From NCBI GenBank assembly GCA_028279305.1, contig JANQOA010000166.1, positions 1 through 37,880 of the forward strand: DNA of 37,880 nt. Direction: 5' to 3'. The notes beneath the pieces are model-generated. The model was given only the letters and a program-made list of their open reading frames with translations. It did not search any database and was not told the origin of the DNA. The DNA is from Pseudomonadales bacterium. GTDB taxonomy: Bacteria > Pseudomonadota > Gammaproteobacteria > Pseudomonadales > Azotimanducaceae. Made by a program: the position numbers and the translations under genes. Of the stretch, positions 8,091 to 17,922 are shown piece after piece (position 1 is the stretch's first letter; each line of letters opens with the position of its first letter).

Positions 8091-8844
8091 CTTTCTGCTA
8101 AGCGCCCGATGGCCGGCACCCGGCAAGGTGGCCGCCGGGATCACCCTGCGCCGCGGCAGTGGCATTGCCCAACCCAGTGCGCCGCCTTACAACGACTTTA
8201 ATCTGGCGGCGCATACCGGCGACAATCCAAACCGGGTGCAGGCCCACCGTCAGGCCTTCAGCCAGGCGATCGGGGCGCGCCAGGTGCAGTGGCTGACCCA
8301 GGTGCACGGCACCGCGCATCTGCGCGCGGACGCGCAAACGGCGCAGCAGGCACCGGAAGCGGATGCAGCATGGACCGACGTTGCGGGCCTGGCGCTGGCC
8401 ATCATGACGGCGGATTGCGTGCCGGTCATGTTGAGCCATCACCAGGGTCTGTGCGTGGGCGCGGCACATGCCGGCTGGCAGGGTTTGCTGGCCGGCGTGA
8501 TCCCGCGCCTGCTGAGCGCCATGCCGGCGGCGGCGGACAGCCTGCAGGCATGGATCGGCCCGGCCATCAGTCAGGCGAGTTATGAAGTGGGGCCGGATGT
8601 GTGGCGGGCGTTCAACAGCGATTTCCCGCACCGTCTGCAGCCGGTTGCAAACCAGCCGCACAAGCGCCTGCTGGACTTGAGCGGGGTTGCCGGGGATCAG
8701 CTGCGAGCCGCCGGGGTGAAAGAGGTCAGCGTAAGCGGGTTGTGTACCTACCGGGATGAGCGCTTTTATTCCCACCGCCGGGCCGGGCACCAGGGGCAGG
8801 GGACAACCGGGCGCATGGCCAGCTATATTTTAGTGCACGGATAA
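8074..8844 (+). CDS. pgeF: Peptidoglycan editing factor PgeF (YfiH/DUF152, polyphenol oxidase family)
   Basis: PgeF removes wrongly incorporated L-serine-containing muropeptide precursors; earlier work described the family as polyphenol oxidase. The 256-residue protein contains the family signatures WLTQVHG, MTADCVPVM, AHAGWQGLLAGV and SGLCTYR, which supply the His and Cys metal ligands. The ATG at 8074 overlaps the end of rluD by 17 bases; a longer reading frame upstream lies in the rluD reverse frame shift and is not coding. The rluD–pgeF pair is conserved in gammaproteobacteria, where clpB often follows; here a DUF4124 gene on the other strand follows instead. Confidence 0.92.
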   Translation: MTSRPDFLLSARWPAPGKVAAGITLRRGSGIAQPSAPPYNDFNLAAHTGDNPNRVQAHRQAFSQAIGARQVQWLTQVHGTAHLRADAQTAQQAPEADAAWTDVAGLALAIMTADCVPVMLSHHQGLCVGAAHAGWQGLLAGVIPRLLSAMPAAADSLQAWIGPAISQASYEVGPDVWRAFNSDFPHRLQPVANQPHKRLLDLSGVAGDQLRAAGVKEVSVSGLCTYRDERFYSHRRAGHQGQGTTGRMASYILVHG

Positions 8845-8860
8845 ATCAGACACTGGTTCA

Positions 8861-8877
8861 GCCGTTGATGTAACGGC
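8861..8877. other. Perfect hairpin between convergent genes
   Basis: GCCGTT at 8861–8866 pairs with AACGGC at 8872–8877 across a five-base loop, in the 42 bases between the pgeF stop and the DUF4124 gene stop. No run of T follows on either strand, so it is not a classical intrinsic terminator, but its place between convergent stops suggests a role at the 3' ends. Confidence 0.4.
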
Positions 8878-8886
8878 GTTATCCGG

Positions 8887-9411
8887 TTAAGCGTCGCAGT
8901 TATCAACAATCCCCTGCTGGGCCATTTTGATGCGCTCCTGGCGTTCATCTTCACCCAGCGCGCGTTGCGTGCCGTCCGGCATGTTGACGCGGATTTTGTC
9001 TTTTGAAGACAGGTTGGCCAGCACCTCCTGGCTGCGCTGGCAGTTCTGCTGACGGATCTGCGCCATGGAGGCCTGGCGGTCCAGTTCCGCCTGCTCCAGA
9101 CGTTCCAGCATCTGCTGTTGTTCCGGCGTCAGATTCTGCTTGCGGCGTTCGTTGCTGATGGCGCGGCTGCTGGGCGTGGGCTGGCTGGTTACCGCAGTTT
9201 GCGGTGCCGCGGGCGCACGGCTGGTGGTTTTACCGCTGTCGCTGATGCGGGTGACCTGGTCGCTGGGAATGCCCCGGGGCAGCTTTTCCGCGTAATTCAC
9301 CACGCCATTGGCATCCACCCAGCGGTACGTGTCCGCCTGTACCGGGGTGTGCAGGGCTGCTGTGGTCAGGGCGGCTGTGGCAAGGGTCAGCGTGAATCTG
9401 AATCTTCTCAT
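8887..9411 (-). CDS. DUF4124 domain exported protein
   Basis: The 174-residue protein has a clear Sec signal peptide (basic MRRFRF, a hydrophobic Ala/Thr stretch and a likely cut after VQA at about residue 26). DUF4124 follows directly: YRWVDANGVVNYAEKLPRG, a small beta-rich periplasmic module. The second half is Gln/Arg-rich and probably helical, with two cysteines at the end. The ribosome-binding site AAGGAG stands eight bases before the ATG. Function is unknown for the family. The gene is convergent with pgeF and divergent from the ilv leader, so it is likely a single-gene unit. Confidence 0.85.
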   Translation of the reverse strand: MRRFRFTLTLATAALTTAALHTPVQADTYRWVDANGVVNYAEKLPRGIPSDQVTRISDSGKTTSRAPAAPQTAVTSQPTPSSRAISNERRKQNLTPEQQQMLERLEQAELDRQASMAQIRQQNCQRSQEVLANLSSKDKIRVNMPDGTQRALGEDERQERIKMAQQGIVDNCDA

Positions 9412-9567
9412 CTCATGCTCCTTATCTCTCAGGCTCCGCTTGGTCTAAAGCGTGAGGGCAAGCTGCAGGTCTGGGGCGGCAAGCATACCACAGGCCACCG
9501 GGTCACGAAGGCTGCGGCCGGCAAAATGGAAACCACCTCTCATATCTCGTCCAAATTGCCGCATTCA

Positions 9568-9596
9568 TTGACATAAGGCCTTGATATCACAAGAAT
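9568..9596 (+). promoter_or_regulatory. Sigma-70-type promoter of the ilvIHC operon
   Basis: TTGACA (9568–9573, perfect) and AAGAAT (9591–9596, four of six) are separated by 17 bases. The spacer contains the palindrome AAGGCCTT (9575–9582) followed by GATATC (9583–9588). Transcription would start near 9603, giving a leader of about 210 bases before ilvI. This is the best-matching promoter in the window. Confidence 0.6.
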
Positions 9597-9729
9597 ACCC
9601 CGCTCGATTTTATGCGGCGGGCACCGGTTTTGGGTGAAGCGGAATCCAAGTTGCCTCTGCCAGTATAAAGTTTAGAGAAATCAGCAACATAGGTGGGTTT
9701 TTTACAAGGCAGGTCATGATCTGTCCTTG

Positions 9730-9846
9730 ATGGGCGTCACCCGCCTGGTTTTTCTTCGGGTGCAACAGGTAAGTTGCACAGTTTTAAGCACTCATCCGTT
9801 AGGGGATCCACAATGGCAGATATGCTGTCTGGTGGCGACATGTTAA
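9730..9846 (+). CDS. Possible 38-residue leader peptide overlapping ilvI
   Basis: ATG at 9730 opens a 38-codon frame that runs past the ilvI start and stops with TAA at 9844–9846, 34 bases into ilvI in another frame. Its ATG overlaps the stop of a four-codon frame that starts at 9716 (TGATG) after AAGG (9706–9709). The first 20 residues carry four Val and two Leu in addition to Phe, and no Ile ([19 protein letters not shown]). Branched-chain operons are often controlled through leader peptides rich in their product amino acids, so it is worth recording, but the frame could equally be chance. No direct evidence of translation. Confidence 0.2.
   Translation: MGVTRLVFLRVQQVSCTVLSTHPLGDPQWQICCLVATC
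9738..9779 (+). promoter_or_regulatory. Two mutually exclusive stem-loops in the ilv leader
   Basis: CACCCG (9738–9743) pairs with CGGGTG (9757–9762). GTGCAAC (9760–9766) pairs with GTTGCAC (9773–9779) across AGGTAA. The arms share 9760–9762, so both cannot form together. The second hairpin is followed by GTTTTAAG, a weak T tract. The arrangement resembles an attenuator pair but its logic is not established. Confidence 0.35.
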
Positions 9847-11575
9847 TACGCGCACTGCAGGACGAAGGCGTCGAATACGTCTTCGGTTATCCGGGTGGTG
9901 CCGCTCTGCATATTTATGACGCGATTTTCCGTCAGCAGAAGGTAGAACATGTACTGGTCCGCCATGAACAAGCAGCCACACATATGGCTGATGGTTACGC
10001 ACGCGCTACCGGTCGTCCCGGGGTGGTGCTGGTGACCTCCGGCCCCGGCGCCACGAATGCCATTACCGGTATTGCCACGGCGTATATGGACAGTATTCCC
10101 ATGGTGGTGATCTCCGGTCAGGTGCAGCAGGACCTGATCGGCACCGATGCATTCCAGGAAACCGACATGGTCGGGGTCAGCCGGCCTGTAGTGAAACACA
10201 GCTTTATGGTGAAAAATGCCGCGGAGATTCCGCTGGTAGTCAAAAAAGCGTTTCATATCGCCACCACCGGGCGTCCCGGTCCGGTGGTTATCGATGTGCC
10301 CAAAGACACCACCGATCCCACGGTATTCGCCGAGTACGCGTACCCGGACAAAGTCAAAATGCGTTCGTACAATCCGGCCACCCGGGGCAACGGCCGGCAG
10401 ATCCGCAAAGCGGTGGACGCTTTGTTGGAAGCCAACCGGCCGGTGTTCTACGTCGGCGGCGGGGTTGTGCAATGTGATGGCAGTGAGCCTTTGCGCGAAA
10501 TTGTCCGCGCGCTGGGGTTTCCGCTGACCAGTACACTCATGGGTCTGGGTGCGTATCCGGGCGAAGACCCGCTGAGTCTGGGCATGCTGGGCATGCACGG
10601 CACTTACGAAGCCAACATGACCATGCACGAGACGGATCTGATTGTTGCCGTCGGCGCGCGTTTTGATGACCGGGTGACCAACAATCCGGCTAAGTTTGCA
10701 CCCGCCGCCAAGGTCATTCACATTGACGTTGATCCGGCCAGCATTGCCAAGATTGTGGCTGTCGACATTCCCATTGTCGGCAACGCGCGGCTGGTGCTGG
10801 AGGAAATGGCGGTGATCCTGCAGGGAGAGCTGGCCAAGCAGAGCCAGGAACAGAAGCTGGCGCGGCAAGACCGGGTCGAGCGCTGGTGGCAGCAGATTAA
10901 GGAATGGCGCGGCGCCCACGGCCTCAACCATAATGTCCAGGCGCAGCCGGACAAACCGATTCTGCCGCAGCTGGCGGTGCAGGCCCTGTACCGGGCCACC
11001 AAAGGGCAGGCGTACATCACCTCTGATGTGGGCCAGCACCAGATGTTTGCCGCCCAGTATTATCATTTTCCGGAGCCGCGCCGCTGGATCAATTCCGGCG
11101 GCCTCGGCACCATGGGATTCGGCCTGCCGGCGGCCATGGGTGTGCAGATGGCCTTCCCGGACGAAACCGTGGCCTGTGTCACCGGAGAAGGCAGCTTCAT
11201 GATGAATATGCAGGAACTGTCCACCTGCCTGCAGTACGGCCTGCCCATCAAGGTGATCAACCTGAACAATCAGGCACTGGGCATGGTTAAGCAGTGGCAG
11301 GATATGCAATACGGCGGCCGCCACTCGCAGAGCACCTACAGCGACTCGTTACCGGACTTCAAGACGCTGGTTGAGGCATTTGGTCACGTGGGCATCAAAG
11401 TCAGCGACGCGGCGGAGCTGGAACCGGCCATGCAGCGTGCGTTTTCCGACGAGTTGAAGCGCAAGCTGGTGTTTGTCGACGTCTGGGTAGACCCTCACGA
11501 GCACGTTTATCCGATGGCCATCAAAGGCGGCTCCATGCGCGACATGGTACTCAGTAAATCAACGGAGGATAGCTG

Positions 11576-11576
<1 letters not shown>
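9813..11576 (+). CDS. ilvI: Acetolactate synthase large (catalytic) subunit
   Basis: This enzyme condenses pyruvate with pyruvate or 2-oxobutyrate, the first common step to valine, leucine and isoleucine. The 587-residue protein has the three domains of thiamine-diphosphate enzymes: N-terminal pyrimidine-binding domain with catalytic E52 ([18 protein letters not shown]), a central FAD-binding domain, and a C-terminal diphosphate-binding domain with [12 protein letters not shown]. Pseudomonads also carry GEG in place of the usual GDG (family knowledge). The ATG at 9813 is chosen because AGGGGA stands six bases upstream; an in-frame TTG at 9774 would add 13 unconserved residues. The stop overlaps the ilvH ATG (TGATG), so the two subunits are translationally coupled. 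Confidence 0.95.
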
Positions 11577-13148
<1,572 letters not shown>

Positions 13149-13168
13149 CCGGCCCCAGGAAGGCGTTC

Positions 13169-13792
13169 ATGAACCTGACCAGGCTGCGCACGGCTGAGGC
13201 AAATTTTCTCCAGCAATACCCGGGTGGTTTCAGCCACCCGGATATGCAGGCTATCGGCAAGAAACATAAAGTGGATCAGGTGGCGGAGCTGGCGGCAACG
13301 GTGTTGAGCAAGAAGCGGTTTGCAAACCAGGGGCAGGTGCTGGATGACATTGTGAAAATAGTCAGCCGCTCATCCATGGTATCGCTGTTTGAAAAACCCA
13401 AATTCCGGGACTATGTGAATGGTCTGAACCGTGACGACCGCGCTTATCTGGCTGACGGGTTCCGCAAACTGCTGCACGGCAATCAACAGAAGGGGTTTGA
13501 GGAGATTCTCGACGTGCTGGTGGAGGGCAAGCTGGCCAAGTGGAGTCTGATGACCATTGTGCCGCTCTACTTCCGCCCCCAGACCGAGGTTTTTGTCAAA
13601 CCCACCACCACCAAGAATGTGATCCGCCAGTTTGAACTGGAAGACCTGGTTTATCATCCGCGCCCCAGCTGGGCGTTTTATGCCGCTTACCGGGACGCGA
13701 TAGCGGAAATGAAAAAGAAAGTCAGTCCTTCCCTGTCGCCTAATAATGCGGCTTTTACTGGTTTTCTGATGATGACCCAGGATGGAAAATAG
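13169..13792 (+). CDS. Uncharacterised 207-residue protein downstream of ilvC
   Basis: I do not recognise this protein. It is soluble, without signal peptide or membrane segment, with many Lys, Arg, Gln and Phe residues and long predicted helices. It has no cysteine, so it is not a metal-cluster protein. A tail segment reads LVYHPRPSWAFYAAYRDAI. The ribosome-binding site AGGAAGG precedes the ATG at a good distance, only 20 bases after the ilvC stop, and the gene runs without a gap into the dioxygenase and radical SAM genes, so it is probably co-transcribed with them and with the ilv operon. A role as partner or substrate carrier for those two enzymes is a guess from position only. Confidence 0.75.
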   Translation: MNLTRLRTAEANFLQQYPGGFSHPDMQAIGKKHKVDQVAELAATVLSKKRFANQGQVLDDIVKIVSRSSMVSLFEKPKFRDYVNGLNRDDRAYLADGFRKLLHGNQQKGFEEILDVLVEGKLAKWSLMTIVPLYFRPQTEVFVKPTTTKNVIRQFELEDLVYHPRPSWAFYAAYRDAIAEMKKKVSPSLSPNNAAFTGFLMMTQDGK

Positions 13793-13819
13793 ACGTTGCA
13801 AGACGAGGAGGGTGTAGCA

Positions 13820-14800
13820 ATGACACTTTCACAGGCTGACAATCCATCTGCCCAGCCCGCCGCCGAGCTGGGCTGGCAGATCAAAAGGTTATCCGGCAGT
13901 CTGGGGGCTGAGGTGACCGGCGTTAACCTCAGTCATCCGGGTGCTGCGGATATTGACGCCATCAAAGCGCTGCTGTTGCAACACAAGGTCCTGTTCTTCC
14001 CGGGCCAGAACATCTCTCTGGATGAACACGTGTATTTTGGTGAACAGTTCGGCCAGATCGAAAGCCATCCCAATCTGAAAAACCCCTACACCGACCACCC
14101 GGGGGTATTCGAACTGGCGGCCACCCAGGGCGGCATCGCGGATGAATGGCACTCCGATATCACCTTTGAGGAACAGCCGTCCATAATGTCCGTACTGCAC
14201 ATGGTGAAGTGTCCCGAAGTGGGCGGCGACACCATGTGGACCAGCCTGGAACAGGCCTACGCGGAATTGTCCGCGCCCATGCAGGCCTTGTGTGAGTCGT
14301 TAACCGCGTTGCACGATGCGCTGCCGCATAACCGGCCCGACAAGATGGCGATCCATCCTGTGGTGCGCGTGCATCCGCAGACCGGCGTCAGATCGCTGTT
14401 TGTGAACGAGCACTTTACCCGGCGCATCGTTGAGATGAGTTGGAGTGAAAGCCGGGCGTTGCTGGATTATTTGACGGAGTGGGTGAAGAACCCGCGGTTC
14501 ACGGTACGTTACCGCTGGAGTGCCGGCACGGTGGCGGTATGGGATAACCGCTGCACCCAGCACTTTGTCCTCAACGACTTTGAGGGAGAAAGGGTAATCC
14601 AGCGGGTCACGGTGATGGGTGACCAGGTGAGCGGCGCGCGGCCGCCCGGCTGGGATCCCTATGTGCGGCCCGGGCCGCTGTCCGCCACCAGCCGCCACGA
14701 CCGTCAACTGGCGCTGTTCCTCAAGGAAAAGGGGCTTGTGGCCCGGGACGCGGCGGGCCGGGAAAAGGCGGAGCAACTGACAGCGACTAAAGATTCTTGA
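13820..14800 (+). CDS. TauD/TfdA-family 2-oxoglutarate-dependent dioxygenase
   Basis: The family uses Fe(II) and 2-oxoglutarate to hydroxylate or break down small substrates such as taurine. The 326-residue protein shows the iron facial triad H111-x-D113 (EWHSDITF) and H248 (NRCTQHFVLNDF), the 2-oxoglutarate-binding arginine near R262 (VIQRVTV) and the conserved GGDTMW (T138). The overall pattern, LLQHKVLFFPGQ at the N-terminus and AVWDNRCTQH late, matches TauD-type rather than phytanoyl enzymes. GAGGAGGG stands seven bases before the ATG at 13820. The substrate cannot be read from sequence. No taurine transporter genes are present, so taurine use is unlikely. The radical SAM gene follows 20 bases later, which suggests that the two act on the same compound. 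Confidence 0.88.
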   Translation: MTLSQADNPSAQPAAELGWQIKRLSGSLGAEVTGVNLSHPGAADIDAIKALLLQHKVLFFPGQNISLDEHVYFGEQFGQIESHPNLKNPYTDHPGVFELAATQGGIADEWHSDITFEEQPSIMSVLHMVKCPEVGGDTMWTSLEQAYAELSAPMQALCESLTALHDALPHNRPDKMAIHPVVRVHPQTGVRSLFVNEHFTRRIVEMSWSESRALLDYLTEWVKNPRFTVRYRWSAGTVAVWDNRCTQHFVLNDFEGERVIQRVTVMGDQVSGARPPGWDPYVRPGPLSATSRHDRQLALFLKEKGLVARDAAGREKAEQLTATKDS

Positions 14801-14820
14801 CAAGGAGCTGAGTAGAACGC

Positions 14821-16134
14821 GTGACGGACAAGATACCTCTGACTGATTTAAACGCGCCGGCAGCCGCCGGTGCGGATGCCCTGCAGGATGCTAATGCCCA
14901 GCTTGCGCTGGACAGCATTCATGACTTTGCCGGCAAGCTGGCGCAGCCGGGTGCCCGGGAAGCGCTGCAGCACTACGTGCGCTGGCAGGTGGCCCAGCGG
15001 CGCGCGGAAACCGTTGACGGCGCGGAGCTGGACCCGGCCAGGGTGCCGGATTTTGCGCCGATTTCCATCAATCTGGATCTCACCACGGCGTGTAACTATC
15101 AGTGCGACCACTGTGTTGACCTGGATATTCTTAATACCGGCATCCGTTTTGAGCATGACAAGCTGCTCAGTTCCCTGGAGCTGATGGCGCAGCGGGGCAT
15201 GCGTTCGGTCATTGTGATCGGCGGCGGTGAACCCACGCTGTATCCCAAGTTTGCCGAGACCATCCGCTTCATGAAGTCCCTCAACCTGCAGGTGGCCATT
15301 GTGTCCAACGGCACCGGCAACGACAAAATTGCCTCAGTGGCGGATTGCATGGACAGCCAGGATTGGGTGCGCCTGTCGCTGGACTCGGGCACCGACGCCA
15401 CTTTCCAGGCCATGCACAAGCCGCGCAAGGCGTTTGCGCTGGAGGAGATCTGCGCCCGGGTGCCGGCCATCCGTGCCGCCAACCCGGATGTGACGGTGGG
15501 TTTTTCTTATATCGTAACCTGGCGCGGGGCGAACATTAACGACCGTGACATCGTTGAAAACCTGCATGAAATTGCTCAGGCCGCGCGCCTGGCAAAAGAT
15601 TCCCAGTTCAGCTACATCAGCTTCAAACCGTTCCTCACCCGGGATGAATTCAACAACGCGGAAGTGATCGATATTCAGCATCAAAAGCGCCGCCAGGCCA
15701 TTATTGACGCCATCCAGGCGCAGGTTGACGAAGCCGTGCTGCTGGAGAGTGATGATTTCCGCGTGCACCGCAGCACCGGCTTAAAAGCCATGCTGCAGGG
15801 CCAGATTCAGAAACTGGAAAAACAACCGCGGCAGTGCCACATGCAGTTTTTCCGGCAGGTGCTCAGTCCGCTGGGTTTATACAACTGTCCGGTTTACCGC
15901 AACCAGGAGCACGGCCTGCTGGGTGACAAGAACGCCATGGCGGATGTACAGGCTTATGACGCCACCCGGGGTGTGGCCGCGGATCTGATCCGCGATTTTA
16001 ACGCCACCAAAAATTGCGAAAAAGTGACCTGTCTGTACAACGACGTGAACTGGCTGATCGAAGGCCTGATTGAAAACCCCGAAGCGTTGGATCAACTGAC
16101 CGACAACAACGACACCCCGGACTATTTTCTCTAA
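14821..16134 (+). CDS. Radical SAM protein with extra C-terminal cysteines
   Basis: The 437-residue protein binds a [4Fe-4S] cluster and S-adenosylmethionine through CNYQCDHC (C91, C95, C98) and has the SAM-binding GGGEPTL (134–140). Four further cysteines lie at C339, C356, C399 and C404, a spacing like the SPASM/twitch auxiliary-cluster domains used by peptide- and sugar-modifying enzymes. The protein therefore may hold a second cluster (inference). The first 80 residues form a helical N-terminal extension. Start is GTG at 14821; AAGGAG lies 13 bases upstream, a little far, and no other start exists downstream of an in-frame TGA. It sits right after the dioxygenase and is convergent with the glycosyltransferase, whose stop overlaps it by four bases. 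Substrate unknown; no small precursor peptide gene is evident nearby. Confidence 0.85.
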   Translation: MTDKIPLTDLNAPAAAGADALQDANAQLALDSIHDFAGKLAQPGAREALQHYVRWQVAQRRAETVDGAELDPARVPDFAPISINLDLTTACNYQCDHCVDLDILNTGIRFEHDKLLSSLELMAQRGMRSVIVIGGGEPTLYPKFAETIRFMKSLNLQVAIVSNGTGNDKIASVADCMDSQDWVRLSLDSGTDATFQAMHKPRKAFALEEICARVPAIRAANPDVTVGFSYIVTWRGANINDRDIVENLHEIAQAARLAKDSQFSYISFKPFLTRDEFNNAEVIDIQHQKRRQAIIDAIQAQVDEAVLLESDDFRVHRSTGLKAMLQGQIQKLEKQPRQCHMQFFRQVLSPLGLYNCPVYRNQEHGLLGDKNAMADVQAYDATRGVAADLIRDFNATKNCEKVTCLYNDVNWLIEGLIENPEALDQLTDNNDTPDYFL

Positions 16135-17159
16135 CCGGCAGCGGTAAGCTGCCGCTCACAGGCATCGTGCACCATGTCGACGGTGACATTATCCATGCAC
16201 ACCTGCCGGGGCAGGGGGCAGACCTTCTTGTGGCACGGCCCGCAGGGCACATCCACCCGCACGATACTTTCCGCCTGATGTGAGGTATGTGTCCAACGCG
16301 CTTCGGTGGGACCGAACACGGTCACCCGCGGTGTATCAAAAGCGCGTGCAAAATGGCGCGGACCGGTATCGTTGCCCAGCAGCAAGGCGCTGTTGGCAAT
16401 CAGCCATTTCAGCCCGCCCAGGGTCAGACAGGGATTGTCCAGCAAAGTGCTGGGTTGTTGCATGGCGTCCTGAATGGCTTGTGCCAGGGGTTCTTCGCCG
16501 GGACCGGGGCTGATTACAACCTGCATTTGCCGTGTACCGGCCAGCCGGTCCGCCACCGCGGCAAAACGCTCCGGCGGCCAGCACTTGGAAGCGCCGAAAT
16601 TGGCCCCCGGGCATACCACTACAACACGCGCGGGGTCGTCGATGCCAGCCTGCTGCAAACGTTGCCGGGTTTCTTCTTCATCCGCCGCGGTAGTGTACAG
16701 GCGCAGTTGATCACCGCTGGCGGCGCAGCCGATAAACTCCGCCAGCCCGCTGTAGTAGTCTACCAGCGGCATGGGCGTATATCCCTCAGAACTTTTGTTG
16801 GGCACGGCCAGCCGGTCGGTCAGCAACAGGCCGCGGCCGTCGCGGTTGTAACCTACCCTGCGCCGGGCGCCGATGCGAAATGCCAGCCACGCCACCCGGA
16901 TGGAATTAGGCAACAGCACCGCAAGCTGGAAGCGGCGCGCGCGCAGAGACTGTACAAACAATTTGTACTCCGCCCGGTACGCGGCTTTGTCGTCCTGCTT
17001 TTTCGGCCAGAAGTGGCAGTCTTGTACCCAGGGGCTGCCCTGCAGCACCGCGTGCAGGTGACGGTACATCAGCAGCTCGATGCGGGCGTCGGGAAAACGC
17101 TGGAACAGGCTCTGGGTAAATGGAGTGGCCATCACCACATCCCCCACCCAGGTGGGCAT
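16131..17159 (-). CDS. Glycosyltransferase family 9 (heptosyltransferase, WaaF-like)
   Basis: Family 9 enzymes move heptose from ADP-heptose to the lipopolysaccharide core. The 342-residue frame has PTWVGDVVMATPFTQSLFQRFP at the N-terminus, VVVCPGANFGASKCWPPERFAAVADRL in the nucleotide-binding half and the signature GNDTGPRHFARAF near the acceptor site. A cysteine-rich tail (CGPCHKKVCPLP) resembles other heptosyltransferases. The start is uncertain: the first beta-strand (RILLV) of the family lies upstream of ATG 17159, in frame, but no ATG, GTG or TTG exists before the in-frame stop at 17229–17231. It is divergent from the heptose nucleotidyltransferase gene. A WaaF-type activity is likely; acceptor unknown. 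Confidence 0.85.
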   Translation of the reverse strand: MPTWVGDVVMATPFTQSLFQRFPDARIELLMYRHLHAVLQGSPWVQDCHFWPKKQDDKAAYRAEYKLFVQSLRARRFQLAVLLPNSIRVAWLAFRIGARRRVGYNRDGRGLLLTDRLAVPNKSSEGYTPMPLVDYYSGLAEFIGCAASGDQLRLYTTAADEEETRQRLQQAGIDDPARVVVVCPGANFGASKCWPPERFAAVADRLAGTRQMQVVISPGPGEEPLAQAIQDAMQQPSTLLDNPCLTLGGLKWLIANSALLLGNDTGPRHFARAFDTPRVTVFGPTEARWTHTSHQAESIVRVDVPCGPCHKKVCPLPRQVCMDNVTVDMVHDACERQLTAAG

Positions 17160-17286
17160 TACCAGCAGAATTCTCTGAGGGTCCTGTTTAAAACGGATTG
17201 CGGATCTCCGCCGGGGTGAACGCTTAGTCTATAGCTTGGCTGAATATGCGGCTACACTGTAGTGGTTTTAACATTACCGATGCGCC

Positions 17287-17793
17287 ATGTCCCAACCCCA
17301 GTCGCTGCCGACCCGGCAGAAGATATACATGCAGCCTGAAGACCTGGTTCCGCACCTGGAAACCATCAGGCAGGCCGGGCAGACCATTGTCTTCGGCAAC
17401 GGGTGTTTTGATTTGCTCCACGTCGGCCACGTGCGTTACCTGGAAGCCGCCCGCGCGTTGGGTGACGTGTTGGTGATCGCCGTGAATACCGAGGCGTCCA
17501 TTGCCAGCAATCCCAACCGGGAAGCCTCGATCAACGGCTACGAAGAGCGCATGGAAATGATCGCGGCACTGCAGGCGGTGGATTTTGTGGTACCGCTCGA
17601 AGCTGCCATTCCCATCCCCCTGATCGAGCTGTTTAAGCCCCATATACAAGCCAAGGGTACGGATTACACCCTGGAACAGATGCCCGAGCGGTCCGTGGTG
17701 GAAGCGCACGGCGGACGTATCGAATTTGTCGGTGATGAAAAGACCCACAGCTCTTCGGAATTGCGGCGGCATCTGCGCGAACGGCAACAATAG
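17287..17793 (+). CDS. rfaE2: D-glycero-beta-D-manno-heptose 1-phosphate adenylyltransferase (stand-alone RfaE domain 2)
   Basis: This enzyme adenylates heptose 1-phosphate in the ADP-heptose pathway. In E. coli it is fused to the kinase as HldE; here the 168-residue protein has only the nucleotidyltransferase half. The HxGH motif is in NGCFDLLHVGHVRYL (H45, H48) and the family segment KGTDYTLEQMPERSVVEAHGG is present. The ATG at 17287 has a 15-residue extension before the domain begins. Its position divergent from a family 9 glycosyltransferase links the two: this gene makes the activated heptose, the other uses it. Confidence 0.9.
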   Translation: MSQPQSLPTRQKIYMQPEDLVPHLETIRQAGQTIVFGNGCFDLLHVGHVRYLEAARALGDVLVIAVNTEASIASNPNREASINGYEERMEMIAALQAVDFVVPLEAAIPIPLIELFKPHIQAKGTDYTLEQMPERSVVEAHGGRIEFVGDEKTHSSSELRRHLRERQQ

Positions 17794-17855
17794 CCGCCCA
17801 GCGCAACCCGCATTTATGGGGTACGATGGGCTGCCGCCGGCAGGCGCGGCACAAT

Positions 17856-17922
17856 ATGGAGCCGGGCAATGATGGAGCCGGGCAAGGGAACCGTAAATGG
17901 AACTGTAAAATGGAACTGGAAA
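17856..17922 (+). repeat. Two short tandem duplications before the cupin gene
   Basis: ATGGAGCCGGGCAA occurs at 17856–17869 and 17872–17885 (period 16). Immediately after, ATGGAACTGTAAA (17897–17909) is followed by ATGGAACTGGAAA (17910–17922), period 13, the second copy being the first codons of the cupin gene. The first copy of the second pair would start and stop at once (ATG GAA CTG TAA). Confidence 0.85.

Larger units (their letters stand above)
9412..9812 (+). other. ilv operon leader and intergenic region
   Basis: This 401-base stretch holds no full gene. The first 150 bases show nothing I can name beyond the ribosome-binding site of the DUF4124 gene on the other strand. From 9568 on it contains a promoter (9568–9596), an untranslated leader of about 210 bases, a T6 run at 9698–9703 without a strong hairpin before it, a four-codon frame (ATG 9716 to TGA 9730) followed by a longer overlapping small frame (9730–9846), and two alternative hairpins (9738–9779). 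The ilvI ribosome-binding site AGGGGA is at 9801–9806. Confidence 0.6.

Noticed and set aside
9698..9703. T6 run in the ilv leader as an intrinsic terminator
   Set aside because: The only hairpin before it is a five-base GTTGC/GCAAC stem with a 29-base loop that does not abut the T run.
9843..11324. A 493-codon minus-strand frame opposite ilvI
   Set aside because: Antisense shadow of a well-conserved catalytic subunit; composition is that of a reverse frame and no domain is recognisable.
13820..14800. Taurine dioxygenase (tauD) as a specific name
   Set aside because: The family fits, but no tauABC transporter is nearby and substrate residues cannot be judged by eye.
13820..16134. RiPP cluster centred on the radical SAM gene
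   Set aside because: No short precursor-like frame with a ribosome-binding site was seen near it, and there is no protease or exporter; extra cysteines alone are not enough.
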